Assembly (NCBI GenBank): GCA_036563895.1
Contig: DATCLN010000215.1
Coordinates: forward strand, 39,392-103,391
Direction of reading: 5' to 3'
Source of the DNA: ZCTH02-B3 sp036563895
Lineage (GTDB): Bacteria; Bacillota; Bacilli; Paenibacillales; Paenibacillaceae
DNA length: 64,000 nt
Position 1 is the first letter of the stretch; the number at the start of each line of letters is the position of its first letter. This document shows positions 9,789-17,907 of this stretch, in pieces. The notes below the pieces were generated by a model that was given only the letters and a program-made list of their open reading frames with translations, had not been told where the DNA came from and searched no databases. A program made the position numbers and the translations under genes.

Positions 9789-10331
9789 TCATTGCACCGC
9801 GCGATCCAGCCAGCGCCGGCCCGCCGGCGTGACGAGCAGCCGGAACTGCGACCGCCACGCTTCGTCCGGCATATCCCGCGGGGACCTCAGTTCGGCGAGC
9901 CGCTGCGGCGTCCAGTCTTCGCGGCGCGAGTCGGCGGCAAACAGCAGTTCGTTCCCGGTCCTGCTCCCCGCTCCGTACACGCGGACGAGCAGCCGCTTCA
10001 CGTTGGACACCTGCGCGAAGGAAAAGCGGGCCAGCGTGCCGACGTCCTCCCAGACGGCAGCCGGCTGTCCGGGGCCCTGGCGGGCGGCCAGATCCACCGT
10101 CAGGATGGCGTGATCCCAGCCGACGCGCAGAATCCGGTTCCCGAGCGGCAGCGCCGCCATCGCGTCCGCCAGGTTGTCCGCGGCCAAACGCTCCACGCGA
10201 AGGGGCGTGAACACGGCCAGCGGCCTTTCGCCCTCCGGATGGCGAAGCTGCGGTTCCGCCAGACGGGCCAGCGCCAAAGCCGCAAAGAAACAAAGGGCGG
10301 CCAGAACGAAGTTGCGCAGGACCAGGTCCAC
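9789..10331 (-). CDS. membrane-anchored protein of unknown function
   Basis: A 180-residue protein with one N-terminal membrane anchor (about 5-25, hydrophobic, no lipobox) and an exported domain. The stretch from the LTVDL strand through LARFSFAQVSNVKRLLVRVYG resembles the strand-helix-strand pattern of GerMN-type domains, but this is weak. Starts at GTG with AAAGGGGTGG upstream. Lies between mtrB and hepS, with a terminator upstream at 10411-10439, so it may have its own promoter. Function not assigned. Confidence 0.7.
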   Translation of the reverse strand: MDLVLRNFVLAALCFFAALALARLAEPQLRHPEGERPLAVFTPLRVERLAADNLADAMAALPLGNRILRVGWDHAILTVDLAARQGPGQPAAVWEDVGTLARFSFAQVSNVKRLLVRVYGAGSRTGNELLFAADSRREDWTPQRLAELRSPRDMPDEAWRSQFRLLVTPAGRRWLDRAVQ

Positions 10332-10410
10332 GGCAACCCACCCCTTTGCCGGCAGCGGTTCGCTTGCGGCGCGTCCGTTCCGCCGCGGAGCGCCCCATCC
10401 TCATTGTACA

Positions 10411-10439
10411 AAACAAAAAGGCGGGCTATGCCTCCGCCT
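10411..10439 (-). terminator. terminator downstream of mtrB
   Basis: AGGCGG (10439-10434) pairs with CCGCCT (10424-10419) around a 9-nt loop, followed by TTTTTGTTTTG on the minus strand. About 110 nt after the mtrB stop. Confidence 0.7.
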
Positions 10440-10551
10440 GTCCTCTTTTGCCCTTCGCCGCACCGGCCGCCGGCGCGTTCCGTCCGGCCGCGGCTTCCTT
10501 TGCGCTCCTTGCGTTCCCGTCCGCCGCGCTCCATTCGCTCCGGGACGCCGG

Positions 10552-10779
10552 TCAGTCCCCGGTCTCGAACGATCCGTGCCGGGTCAGCACCAGGGCGCGC
10601 CCGCGGATCTTGATGGCGGACGTGTGCTCGGTGAACTGGGCGATGAGGGCTTCGCCGCGGTCCAGCTTCTCGGTGTGGTGGAATTTCGTTTCCTGGCCGC
10701 GCGTCAGGCCGTACACCTGGACGCCGTTGTCAAGCGCCTTGATCACGATGAAGTCGGCCAGCACATGATCCGTGTCCAT
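10552..10779 (-). CDS. mtrB: trp RNA-binding attenuation protein TRAP
   Basis: Tryptophan-activated RNA-binding protein that forms an 11-subunit ring and wraps (G/U)AG-repeat RNA to terminate trp operon transcription. The 75-residue protein keeps the B. subtilis core: [15 protein letters not shown] and [15 protein letters not shown]. The RNA-contacting residues correspond to Lys38, Lys57 and Arg59 here (Lys37, Lys56, Arg58 in B. subtilis). ATG with GGAAGGAG upstream. No mtrA (GTP cyclohydrolase I) is next to it, unlike B. subtilis; tRNA-Pro and hbs lie upstream. Its target is visible at 186-213. Confidence 0.97.
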   Translation of the reverse strand: MDTDHVLADFIVIKALDNGVQVYGLTRGQETKFHHTEKLDRGEALIAQFTEHTSAIKIRGRALVLTRHGSFETGD

Positions 10780-10834
10780 GGACTTCGCTCCTTCCCCCGC
10801 GCGTCCGTCCGGAGGGGAAACGCCGGCCAATACG

Positions 10835-10868
10835 CAAAAACCTCCATCCGCTAGCGGGATTGGAGGTT
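10835..10868 (-). terminator. terminator after tRNA-Pro
   Basis: AACCTCCA (10868-10861) pairs with TGGAGGTT (10846-10839), with an inner CCGC/GCGG pairing, then TTTTT on the minus strand. Confidence 0.75.
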
Positions 10869-10883
10869 TGGTGGTCGATGCAA

Positions 10884-10960
10884 TGGTCGAGACGACTGGA
10901 TTTGAACCAGCGACCCCACCCACCCCAAGGGTGTGCGCTACCAGGCTGCGCCACGTCTCG
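10884..10960 (-). tRNA. tRNA-Pro (anticodon GGG)
   Basis: A 77-nt cloverleaf on the minus strand: acceptor CGAGACG/CGTCTCG, D arm with AGCCTGGTA, anticodon stem CACCC/GGGTG with loop TTGGGGT (anticodon GGG at loop positions 3-5), T arm GCTGG-TTCAAAT-CCAGT, discriminator A and an encoded CCA. It has its own promoter at 11033-11062 and terminator at 10835-10868. Confidence 0.97.
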
Positions 10961-11032
10961 ACGTGCCGTCCGGCGTTTCCGCCGCCGTACCGTCCAAGCC
11001 GCGCCGGACGATCTCGGCAAGATACGAATGTG

Positions 11033-11062
11033 ATTATAACACAGCCCCGAAACGATGCGCAA
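11033..11062 (-). promoter_or_regulatory. promoter of tRNA-Pro
   Basis: TTGCGC (11062-11057), 18-nt spacer and TATAAT (11038-11033) with a TGT extension upstream of the -10. Confidence 0.65.
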
Positions 11063-11091
11063 GCACCCTGGGCGGGCGATGGGCGCCGCCC

Positions 11092-11364
11092 TTATTTGAT
11101 CGCGTCCTTGAGCGCCTTGCCCGGCCGGAAAGCGGGCACTTTGCCGGCGGGGATTTCGATTTCCTCGCCGGTCTGCGGATTGCGCCCCCTGCGGGCGGAC
11201 CGCTCGCGGACCTCGAAGTTGCCGAAGCCGACTAGCTGCACCTTTTCCCCGTTCTGCAAAGCTTCCGAAATGATGTCAAACACGGCATCCACCGCGCGCG
11301 TCACGTCTTTCTTGGACATGTCGGTCCTTTCAGCCACCCGGGCGATCAGTTCGGATTTGTTCAA
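11092..11364 (-). CDS. hbs: DNA-binding protein HU
   Basis: Histone-like dimeric DNA-bending protein. The 90-residue length and the segments [42 protein letters not shown] and [10 protein letters not shown] are those of Bacillus HU. The start is TTG at 11364, supported by GGGAGGTGA eight bases upstream; the open frame continues upstream but without family similarity. Order mtrB, hbs, spoIVA is as in B. subtilis. Confidence 0.97.
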   Translation of the reverse strand: MNKSELIARVAERTDMSKKDVTRAVDAVFDIISEALQNGEKVQLVGFGNFEVRERSARRGRNPQTGEEIEIPAGKVPAFRPGKALKDAIK

Positions 11365-11422
11365 GCCCTGTTCACCTCCCGCCAATTTCCAGCATGTTAT
11401 CTTTTTTTCCGTTTCACGGAAA

Positions 11423-11452
11423 ATTATACACACCGTGGCGCGGAGGATGCAA
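11423..11452 (-). promoter_or_regulatory. promoter of hbs
   Basis: TTGCAT (11452-11447), 18-nt spacer and TATAAT (11428-11423), 58 nt before the hbs TTG. Confidence 0.65.
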
Positions 11453-11505
11453 CCCGGCCCCAGGGGAGGATGCGATCCTGCCTCATTGGGAGATAAAGTC
11501 CCGCC

Positions 11506-12984
11506 CTACAGGATGATGGCGATGAGGCCTCCGGATCCCTCGTTGACGATGCGGGCCAGGGTTTCCTGCAGCTTGTAGCGGGCGTTGTCGGGCATCATGG
11601 CGACCTTGCCCTGGATGCCTTCGCGAACGATCGAATGCAGCGAACGGCCGAAGATGTCCGACTCCCAGATCTTGATCGGGTCCTTCTCGAAATCCTGCAT
11701 CAGGTAACGCACCAGTTCCTCGCTCTGCTTCTCCGTGCCGATGATCGGCGCGAACTCCGACTCCACGTCCACGCGGATCATGTGGATGGACGGCGCCGTC
11801 GCCTTGAGCCGCACGCCGAACCTCGAGCCGTGGCGGATGATCTCCGGTTCGTCCAGTTGCATCTCCTCCAGCGTCGGCGTGGCGATGCCGTATCCGGTGG
11901 TCTTGACCATTTCCAGCGCGTCGGCGAACCGGTCGTATTCCCGCTTGGCGTGCACGAATTCCTGCATGAGCTGCAGGAGGTGGTCCTTGCCGCGGATTTC
12001 CGTGCCGACGATTTCCGTGAGCACCCTGTCATACAGTTCATCGGGCGCGTACAGGTCGATCTCCGCCACGCCCTGGCCCATGTTCATGCCGCTCAGGCCG
12101 GCGCGGGAGATGAATTCGTATTGCGAGAATTGCTGGACGACGCGGTCCACGTCGCGCAGCCGGCGGATGTCCTTCACCGTGTCGCGGACGGCGTTTTCAA
12201 AGCTGGACCGCAGCCAGTGCTTCTCGTCCAGCACCATGACCCAGCTCGGCAGATTGACGTTGACCTCGTGGACCGGGAATTCGAACAGGGCCTCGCGCAG
12301 GACGCCCAGCACCTCTTCCTCGCCCATCGTGGCCGCGCTCAGGGCGAGGACGGGAATGTCGTACTTGGCCGCCAGTTCCTGGCGCAGGGCCTGCGTTTCC
12401 TCGCTTCTCGGCCGGGCGGAGTTGATGACGAGGACAAAGGGCTTGCCGACTTCCTTCAGCTCGTTCACCACGCGCTCTTCGGCTTCCAAGTAGGCGCTGC
12501 GGGGAAGGTCCGCGATGGTGCCGTCGGTGGTCACCACCACGCCCAGCGTGGAATGCTCCTGGATCACCCGCCGCGTGCCGATCTCCGCCGCTTCCTGGAA
12601 CGGAACCGGCTCGTCGAACCACGGGGTCGTCACCATGCGCGGCCCCGTTTCATCCTCGTATCCCTTCGCCCCTTCCACGGCGTACCCGACGCAGTCCACC
12701 AGCCGGACGTTCACTTCCAGGCCGTCCGCCACTTTGACCTGCACCGCCTGGTTGGGCACGAATTTCGGCTCCGTCGTCATGATCGTACGTCCGGCTCCGC
12801 TTTGCGGGAGCTCGTCGATGGCCCGGACGCGGTCCGCTTCGTAGGCGATGTTCGGTATCACGACGGTTTCCATGAAACGTTTGATGAAGGTCGACTTGCC
12901 CGTCCGGACGGCGCCGACGACCCCAAGGTAAATATCGCCGCCGGTGCGTTCGGCGATATCCTTGAAAATGTCCACTTTTTCCAC
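11506..12984 (-). CDS. spoIVA: spore coat morphogenetic ATPase SpoIVA
   Basis: Self-assembling ATPase that forms the basement layer of the spore coat on the forespore surface. From the GTG at 12984 the protein has 492 residues, the same as in B. subtilis, and begins with the family start EKVDIFKDIAERTGG. Walker A GAVRTGKS is at 24-31. The C-terminus ends in the glycine-rich GSGGLIAIIL tail used for membrane and SpoVM contact. GGGAGGGA lies before the GTG. A SigE-type promoter is seen at 13064-13091. The open frame runs 48 codons further upstream without similarity. Confidence 0.97.
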   Translation of the reverse strand: MEKVDIFKDIAERTGGDIYLGVVGAVRTGKSTFIKRFMETVVIPNIAYEADRVRAIDELPQSGAGRTIMTTEPKFVPNQAVQVKVADGLEVNVRLVDCVGYAVEGAKGYEDETGPRMVTTPWFDEPVPFQEAAEIGTRRVIQEHSTLGVVVTTDGTIADLPRSAYLEAEERVVNELKEVGKPFVLVINSARPRSEETQALRQELAAKYDIPVLALSAATMGEEEVLGVLREALFEFPVHEVNVNLPSWVMVLDEKHWLRSSFENAVRDTVKDIRRLRDVDRVVQQFSQYEFISRAGLSGMNMGQGVAEIDLYAPDELYDRVLTEIVGTEIRGKDHLLQLMQEFVHAKREYDRFADALEMVKTTGYGIATPTLEEMQLDEPEIIRHGSRFGVRLKATAPSIHMIRVDVESEFAPIIGTEKQSEELVRYLMQDFEKDPIKIWESDIFGRSLHSIVREGIQGKVAMMPDNARYKLQETLARIVNEGSGGLIAIIL

Positions 12985-13063
12985 GGAAATTCCCTCCCAA
13001 CATAAATGGCGAAACCTGCGCGATCCGCCCGCAAGACGGACTCGTACACCATGGACCGGTATC

Positions 13064-13091
13064 ATTCTATGAGCGAGAGGCGGGATTATTC
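13064..13091 (-). promoter_or_regulatory. candidate SigE promoter of spoIVA
   Basis: GAATAAT (13091-13085; 6 of 7 to KMATATT), 13-nt spacer, CATAGAAT (13071-13064; 7 of 8 to CATACANT). spoIVA is transcribed by SigE in B. subtilis, so the match is expected. Confidence 0.55.
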
Positions 13092-13182
13092 CTTCCGGAA
13101 CGGCAGGCGCTGCAAGAAAGATTTCCATGGAAGGCTCGCCGGGAGGGAAAACGGAAAGAGGAAAAAGAAAGAAGGACCCGGG

Positions 13183-13920
13183 TCACCGCGGCGGCGCTTC
13201 CGCCAGGGGCAACCCGTCCTTCCAGCGGTATACGGGAGATTTCACCGGCACAAACAGTGACCGCTCCACCAGCAGGGCGCGCAAATCCTCGTCGGGACCG
13301 GGATCCGCGCCGCTTTGCCTCACCGCTTCCGCCACGTCGATGGCGTAATCGGCGTACACCCGCCCGTCCGCGTCGACCATGAGCGGCAGGATGTGCCCGG
13401 AAAACACGCTGGAGACGCCGGGATCGCGCATGCCGAGCCGCGCGAAATCCACTTCCCAAAGGCCGGGATAGATTTCCTCTCCGGCCGGCAGGGGGTTTCC
13501 CCGGTTCAGGAATTCCCGGACACGGCGCTGCACCGCGTCGATCCGTTCCCAGACGCGCAAATCGAGCAGACGGACCTTGGGGTCGCTTTCCTCGTCGACG
13601 ATGAGAAACAGGTAAGGCCCCCCTCCCTCGAACGCCGCGGGCGGCGGAGCGGAAACAAAGCCCGCGCTTTTCAGCCGGGCGAAATCGATGCGGAACTTTT
13701 CGTATTTCGGCACGCCGGCATCCGCGTTGAGAATGGGCAGCGTTCCCAGCGACGCGAAATAGCTGTCCACCGCCTCCTGTACGGCCCGTACCGCTTCCCG
13801 CGGCGCCGCTCCGCTGTCCGGCGTCCTGTCGCGCGGGTACAGGCAGCCCCCGGCCGCAAGCAGCGCCAGCGCCATGGCGCCGGCCGCCGCCGCTTTCGCC
13901 GCGCTCCGCAGCCCGTTCAT
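13183..13920 (-). CDS. YphF-like lipoprotein, unknown function
   Basis: A 245-residue exported lipoprotein: signal peptide about 5-27 ending in LLAAGGC, then a long soluble domain without recognised motifs. Function unknown. By position (between spoIVA and a DUF2768/YphE-like gene) and size it corresponds to B. subtilis YphF; the similarity was judged by context, not by alignment. The ATG at 13920 overlaps the stop of the upstream small gene (ATGA). Confidence 0.75.
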   Translation of the reverse strand: MNGLRSAAKAAAAGAMALALLAAGGCLYPRDRTPDSGAAPREAVRAVQEAVDSYFASLGTLPILNADAGVPKYEKFRIDFARLKSAGFVSAPPPAAFEGGGPYLFLIVDEESDPKVRLLDLRVWERIDAVQRRVREFLNRGNPLPAGEEIYPGLWEVDFARLGMRDPGVSSVFSGHILPLMVDADGRVYADYAIDVAEAVRQSGADPGPDEDLRALLVERSLFVPVKSPVYRWKDGLPLAEAPPR

Positions 13921-14096
13921 GCGATCGACACCAGGCCGAACAGCGTGCCGAACAGAAACACCACAAACGCGACCAGGACCAGGAGCCGGCGCACGATGCC
14001 CTTTGTCTTCAGCCTGGCGAAGGTGACCAGCCCCGCGGAAAACGCCAGCATCCCGATGGCCGCCAGGGAAATCCACATCTTCGTCATCGCGTCCAT
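13917..14096 (-). CDS. DUF2768 family membrane protein (YphE-like)
   Basis: A 59-residue protein with two hydrophobic segments (about 8-24 and 38-57) separated by ARLKTKGIVRR. Matches the size, topology and location of YphE/DUF2768, a family limited to spore formers with unknown function. The ATG at 14096 is chosen because GAGGAGG lies nine bases upstream; an in-frame ATG at 14105 would touch that ribosome site. Its stop overlaps the lipoprotein start. Confidence 0.75.
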   Translation of the reverse strand: MDAMTKMWISLAAIGMLAFSAGLVTFARLKTKGIVRRLLVLVAFVVFLFGTLFGLVSIA

Positions 14097-14121
14097 CCGC
14101 TTCATCCTCCTCGTCCCCCAA

Positions 14122-14130
14122 ATTATAGCA
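14122..14130 (-). promoter_or_regulatory. extended -10 promoter of the DUF2768-lipoprotein pair
   Basis: TGCTATAAT on the minus strand, about 26 nt before the DUF2768 ATG. No clear -35. Confidence 0.45.
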
Positions 14131-14178
14131 CAAAAAAGGGCCGTCCCCCGCACGCACCGGAAAAGCGCCGGCCCGGGC

Positions 14179-14210
14179 GCAAAAAAAGGACCGCCCCGAA
14201 GGGAACGGCC
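14179..14210 (-). terminator. terminator of spoVIF
   Basis: GGCCGTTCCC (14210-14201) pairs with GGGGCGGTC (14197-14189) through a TTC loop with G-U pairs, followed by TTTTTTT. It starts 15 nt after the spoVIF stop. Confidence 0.75.
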
Positions 14211-14224
14211 ATAAGGCGGAAATG

Positions 14225-14500
14225 TCATTTTTTCAGCATCATTTTCATCATCGATTCGAGCTGGCCCGGATTCAGGCCGCTTTTTTTGACCGCGACGACG
14301 ATTTCCCGGATCGTCGACTCCGACACCGGGACGCCGGATACGGCCGACACCTGCTTGATGAGCTGACGCAGCTGCTTTTCGTCCTGCAACGCGGCGGGCG
14401 TGACGCCGTCGGCGATCTTGCGGAGCGCACCCTCGGATATATTCCGTCCGGTTTTTTTCGCGACGGCGCCGAGCACTTGCTTCGACAGATTCTTGTCCAT
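14225..14500 (-). CDS. spoVIF: stage VI sporulation protein F
   Basis: Small spore-coat assembly protein of the SpoVIF family, expressed late in the mother cell. The 91-residue product is helical and charged: VAKKTGRNISEGALRKIAD near 13-31, QLRQLIKQVSAVSGVPVSE near 43-61, ending in SMMKMMLKK. ATG with GAGGAGGGGAACC upstream. A SigK-like promoter is at 14528-14556. Sits between the yphE-like gene and gpsA, which is not its B. subtilis location. Confidence 0.8.
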   Translation of the reverse strand: MDKNLSKQVLGAVAKKTGRNISEGALRKIADGVTPAALQDEKQLRQLIKQVSAVSGVPVSESTIREIVVAVKKSGLNPGQLESMMKMMLKK

Positions 14501-14527
14501 GGTTCCCCTCCTCGGCTGCTTGTGCCA

Positions 14528-14556
14528 TATCCTATGAGGAGGGGAAAAGCCGTGTG
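14528..14556 (-). promoter_or_regulatory. candidate SigK promoter of spoVIF
   Basis: CATAGGATA (14536-14528) fits the SigK -10 pattern CATANNNTA, and a CACAC stretch (14556-14552) lies about 15-17 nt upstream where SigK needs only AC. The -35 element is short, so chance is possible. Confidence 0.4.
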
Positions 14557-14569
14557 TGGGCAGGCCGGG

Positions 14570-15628
14570 TCAGCCGCCCGTGCGCGCCCGCGGACCCTGT
14601 TCCCGATGGCTCATGACTTCTTCGATCTCATGGGTCCGCACCCTGCCCATGAGCGCCTGGACCGCTTCCCTGGGGGATTTCCCCGCGAACAGGACGTCGT
14701 GGAGCTGTTCGGTAATCGGCATGCTGACGCCGTACTGCCGGGCCAGTTGGTAAGCCGCCTTCGTCGTGTTCACGCCCTCCACCACCATCCCCATCCGCGC
14801 GAGCACTTCCTCCAGCGGCACGCCTTCCGCCAGCATGAAGCCCGCCCGCCAGTTGCGGCTGTGGCGGCTCGAGCAGGTGACCACCAGATCGCCGACGCCG
14901 GCCAGCCCCGCGAAGGTGAGGGGATTGGCGCCCATGGCGATGCCGAGCCTTCCGATTTCCGCAAGGCCCCTCGTCACGAGGGCCGCCCGGGCGTTGTCGC
15001 CGTAGCCGAGCCCGTCGGACAGGCCGGCGCCGATGGCGATGATGTTCTTGATCGCGCCGGCGGTCTCCACCCCGATCAGATCGGGGTTGGTATAGACGCG
15101 GAAATATTCGCTGTTCATGAGCAGATCCTGCGCCCGTTCCGCGCAGTCCCTGTCCATCGAGGCGACCACCACCGTGGTCGGCAGGCGGCGGGCGACTTCC
15201 TCCGCGTGGCTCGGACCGGACAAGGCGACGATGCTTTCTTCCGGCCGGCCGAGTTCCTCCGCCAGGACGGTGGACATCCGTTTCAGATCGTCGGGGGCAA
15301 ACCCCTTGGCGGCGTGGATCACCAGCGTATCGGACGCCAGGTGCGAAGCGGCGGCCCGGGCCACTTCCCGCATGGCGGCGCTGGGCGCGGCGAACACCAC
15401 CGCCCGGGTCCCTTCCAGCGCGGCGGCCAGATCGGAAGTGATCGCGATGGCAGGGGGAAGTTCGATGCCGGGCAAATAGCGCTCGTTGCGCCGCAGCCGG
15501 TTCATCGCTTCCGCGTGCTCGCGGCTGCGCGCCCACAGAGCCACTTCGTGCCCGTTGTCCGCCAGTACGCGGGCCAGGGCCGTCCCCCAGCTTCCGGCCG
15601 CCAGAACCGCGACTTTCTCACGCGTCAT
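14570..15628 (-). CDS. gpsA: glycerol-3-phosphate dehydrogenase, NAD(P)+
   Basis: Makes sn-glycerol 3-phosphate from dihydroxyacetone phosphate for phospholipids. The 352-residue protein has the N-terminal dinucleotide loop AAGSWGTALA (10-19), where the first glycine of the usual GxGxWG is Ala10, then KGFAPDDL and LSGPSHAEEVA (the usual GPSxAxE segment), and the substrate Lys region GAIKNIIAIGAG. ATG at 15628 overlaps plsY by 11 nt. plsY-gpsA coupling suits shared use of the product. Confidence 0.95.
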   Translation of the reverse strand: MTREKVAVLAAGSWGTALARVLADNGHEVALWARSREHAEAMNRLRRNERYLPGIELPPAIAITSDLAAALEGTRAVVFAAPSAAMREVARAAASHLASDTLVIHAAKGFAPDDLKRMSTVLAEELGRPEESIVALSGPSHAEEVARRLPTTVVVASMDRDCAERAQDLLMNSEYFRVYTNPDLIGVETAGAIKNIIAIGAGLSDGLGYGDNARAALVTRGLAEIGRLGIAMGANPLTFAGLAGVGDLVVTCSSRHSRNWRAGFMLAEGVPLEEVLARMGMVVEGVNTTKAAYQLARQYGVSMPITEQLHDVLFAGKSPREAVQALMGRVRTHEIEEVMSHREQGPRARTGG

Positions 15629-16256
15629 GGGACTCCCCCTTTTTCCGGCCTCCAAGGCGGTTTTCCGTGCCGGTAGCCAGCCGGACAATGTTGCGGCGGT
15701 GGCGGATGAACGCCAGCACGGCGATGACGACGGCCCCGGCGATGACGGCGGGGTCCGCGCGAAACACGGCGGCGAGCGCCGGCAGCGAGGCGGCCATCAC
15801 CAGCGATCCGAGGGAAACATACCGGGTGAGGGCGATGACCGCGACGGCGGCGGCGCCGGAGATGACCATCGGCCAGAAAGCCAGCGGCGCCATGACGCCG
15901 ATGGTGGTGGCGATCCCTTTGCCGCCCCTGAACAGAAAATAGACCGGCCAGTTGTGCCCGGCCACCGCCGCCAGACCGGACAACACCGGCACCCAGGCCG
16001 CGAAGGCTCCCTCCATGCCGGAAGCCGCCCACCAGCCCAGGGCGACGGCGGCGGTGCCCTTCAGGGTGTCCAGCACAAACACGGCGATGCCCGGTCCGAT
16101 GCCGAGCACGCGCAGGGTGTTGGTCGCCCCCGCGTTGCCGCTGCCGTGCTGGCGGATGTCGATGCCCTTCAGCAGGCGGCCGAGCACGATGCTGAAAGAC
16201 ACGGAGCCGATCAGGTAGGAAGCGATGACGGAAATGATGGCGACAACGTACGGCAA
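15618..16256 (-). CDS. plsY: glycerol-3-phosphate acyltransferase PlsY
   Basis: Membrane acyltransferase that transfers acyl groups from acyl-phosphate to glycerol 3-phosphate. The 212-residue protein has five or more membrane segments and the three family motifs: SYLIGSVSFSIVLGR, HGSGNAGATNTLRVLG and GHNWPVYFLFRGGKGIATT (each given in part). TTG start with GGGAGAG upstream. Located between der and gpsA; in B. subtilis plsY is elsewhere, so its insertion here groups two successive lipid steps. Confidence 0.95.
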   Translation of the reverse strand: MPYVVAIISVIASYLIGSVSFSIVLGRLLKGIDIRQHGSGNAGATNTLRVLGIGPGIAVFVLDTLKGTAAVALGWWAASGMEGAFAAWVPVLSGLAAVAGHNWPVYFLFRGGKGIATTIGVMAPLAFWPMVISGAAAVAVIALTRYVSLGSLVMAASLPALAAVFRADPAVIAGAVVIAVLAFIRHRRNIVRLATGTENRLGGRKKGESHDA

Positions 16257-16276
16257 GGAACGTCTCTCCCATTCCT

Positions 16277-17602
16277 CTATTCGTCATCATCGGACTTGCG
16301 GCGCGCCTGCAGCCGGATCGGCGTTCCCTCGAAGGAAAAGGCCGCGCGCAGCCGGTTTTCCAGATAGCGTTCGTAGGAAAAATGAAGCAGCTCGGGGTCG
16401 TTGACAAACAGCGCGAACGTCGGGGGCCTTACCCCCACCTGCGTGGCATAGCCGATGCGCAGCCGGCGTCCGCGGTCCGACGGCGGCGGCGTCACGGCGA
16501 CGGCGTCGACGATGACTTCGTTGAGCAGATGCGTGGGCACCCGCATGGCGTGGCTTTCGGCCACCGCCCGGACCACCGGCAGGAGCTTGCCCACCCGCGC
16601 GCCGGTCTTGGCCGACAGAAACACCACCGGCGCGTAGCGCATGAACTGGAACTTTTCGCGGATTTCCTGGGTGAACCGGTGCATCGTCTTGTCGTCTTTT
16701 TCCACCGCGTCCCATTTGTTGACGACGAACACGGAAGCCTTGCCCATTTCGTGGGCGTAGCCGGCGATGTGTTTGTCCTGCTCGGCGATGCCCGCCGTGC
16801 CGTCCAGCACGACCAGCGCCACGTCCGCCCGTTCGATGGCCTTCATCGCCCGCATCACGCTGTATTTTTCGACAGACTCGTACACCCTTCCGCGTTTGCG
16901 CATGCCGGCGGTGTCGATCAACACGTACCGCTGTCCGTCCCGTTCGAAGGGGGTGTCGACGGCGTCGCGGGTGGTGCCCGCCATCTCGCTCACGATCACC
17001 CGTTCCTCGCCCAGGATGGCATTGACCAGGGACGATTTGCCGACGTTGGGCCGGCCGATGACGGCGACTTTAATAACATCTTCGTCATATGTATCGTCTT
17101 CCCCTTCCGGCAGCAGGGACACCACCGCGTCCAGCAGGTCGCCGATGCCCGTGCCGTGGGCGCCGGAGACGGCCACCGGTTCTCCGAAGCCCAGGCCGTA
17201 AAATTCGTAGATATCCGCCATCTGCTTCGGATGGTCCACCTTGTTCACGGCAACGACCACGGGTTTGCCGGCGCGGTACAGCATCTCGGCCACGTCCCGG
17301 TCCGGCTGGGTGAGCCCGGTTTTGGCGTCGGCCATAAACACGATGACGTCGGCCTCTTCGATGGCCAGTTCGGCCTGCATGCGCACGAGGCGGACGATCT
17401 CGTCTTCCTCGCCGAGCATGATTCCGCCCGTGTCGATCAGGCTGAAGACGCGGCCTTTCCATTTGCCGGTGCCGTAGATCCGGTCGCGGGTGACGCCCGG
17501 CGTATCCTCGACAATGGATACGCGTTCCCCCACGATCCGGTTGAAAATCGTCGACTTTCCCACATTGGGCCGGCCCACGATGGCGACCACGGGTTTGGCC
17601 AT
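16277..17602 (-). CDS. der: ribosome assembly GTPase Der (EngA)
   Basis: Double-GTPase needed for 50S maturation. The 441-residue protein has two G domains, each with GRPNVGKS (about 9-16 and 183-190), DTGG and DTAG G3 motifs, and NKVD / NKWD G4 motifs, followed by the KH-like C-terminal domain. The ATG at 17602 has AGGAG eight bases upstream and gives the family start [15 protein letters not shown]; a GTG nine bases earlier is less likely. Promoter at 17638-17646. Confidence 0.97.
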   Translation of the reverse strand: MAKPVVAIVGRPNVGKSTIFNRIVGERVSIVEDTPGVTRDRIYGTGKWKGRVFSLIDTGGIMLGEEDEIVRLVRMQAELAIEEADVIVFMADAKTGLTQPDRDVAEMLYRAGKPVVVAVNKVDHPKQMADIYEFYGLGFGEPVAVSGAHGTGIGDLLDAVVSLLPEGEDDTYDEDVIKVAVIGRPNVGKSSLVNAILGEERVIVSEMAGTTRDAVDTPFERDGQRYVLIDTAGMRKRGRVYESVEKYSVMRAMKAIERADVALVVLDGTAGIAEQDKHIAGYAHEMGKASVFVVNKWDAVEKDDKTMHRFTQEIREKFQFMRYAPVVFLSAKTGARVGKLLPVVRAVAESHAMRVPTHLLNEVIVDAVAVTPPPSDRGRRLRIGYATQVGVRPPTFALFVNDPELLHFSYERYLENRLRAAFSFEGTPIRLQARRKSDDDE

Positions 17603-17637
17603 TCCTTCCACTCCTTGCGTCTCCCGTACCGCTAACC

Positions 17638-17646
17638 ATCATAGCA
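17638..17646 (-). promoter_or_regulatory. extended -10 promoter upstream of der
   Basis: TGCTATGAT on the minus strand, 35 nt before the der ATG. No convincing -35 hexamer. Confidence 0.45.
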
Positions 17647-17709
17647 AAAATGCCGTGGAAAGGCGAATGGCGGCAAGACGCTTATGTCGTTTCGCCGCGG
17701 CGGGCGGAG

Positions 17710-17904
17710 TCAGCGGGCGGGCGGCGTGCGGTCGATCAGCACGAAATGATGGGCCCCGACGCGGCTCGCGGCGCAATCCAGGACTTTTTCCAGTTCCAGG
17801 GCCAGCCGTTCCGCCTCTTCGGGACTGCCGGCGACAAACACCGGCCCCCCGCCTCCCGCCACTTCTTCCCTGCGCACGGTCACAACGGCGACGATTCTGC
17901 CCAT
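17710..17904 (-). CDS. small capping subunit of the YIEGIA system
   Basis: A 64-residue soluble protein starting MGRIVAVVTVRREEVAG, with a central AGSPEEAERLALELEK helix and ending in VLIDRTPPAR. It matches in size and position the small partner protein annotated next to YIEGIA-domain membrane proteins in spore formers. Ends 107 nt upstream of der; begins 4 nt after the YIEGIA gene. The molecular role is not known to me beyond that pairing, and the assignment rests on context plus overall pattern. Confidence 0.7.
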   Translation of the reverse strand: MGRIVAVVTVRREEVAGGGGPVFVAGSPEEAERLALELEKVLDCAASRVGAHHFVLIDRTPPAR

Positions 17905-17907
17905 CGC

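Noticed and set aside
11055..11095. Terminator after hbs
   Set aside because: GGGCGG/CCGCCC can pair, but no T-run follows and it overlaps the tRNA promoter region.
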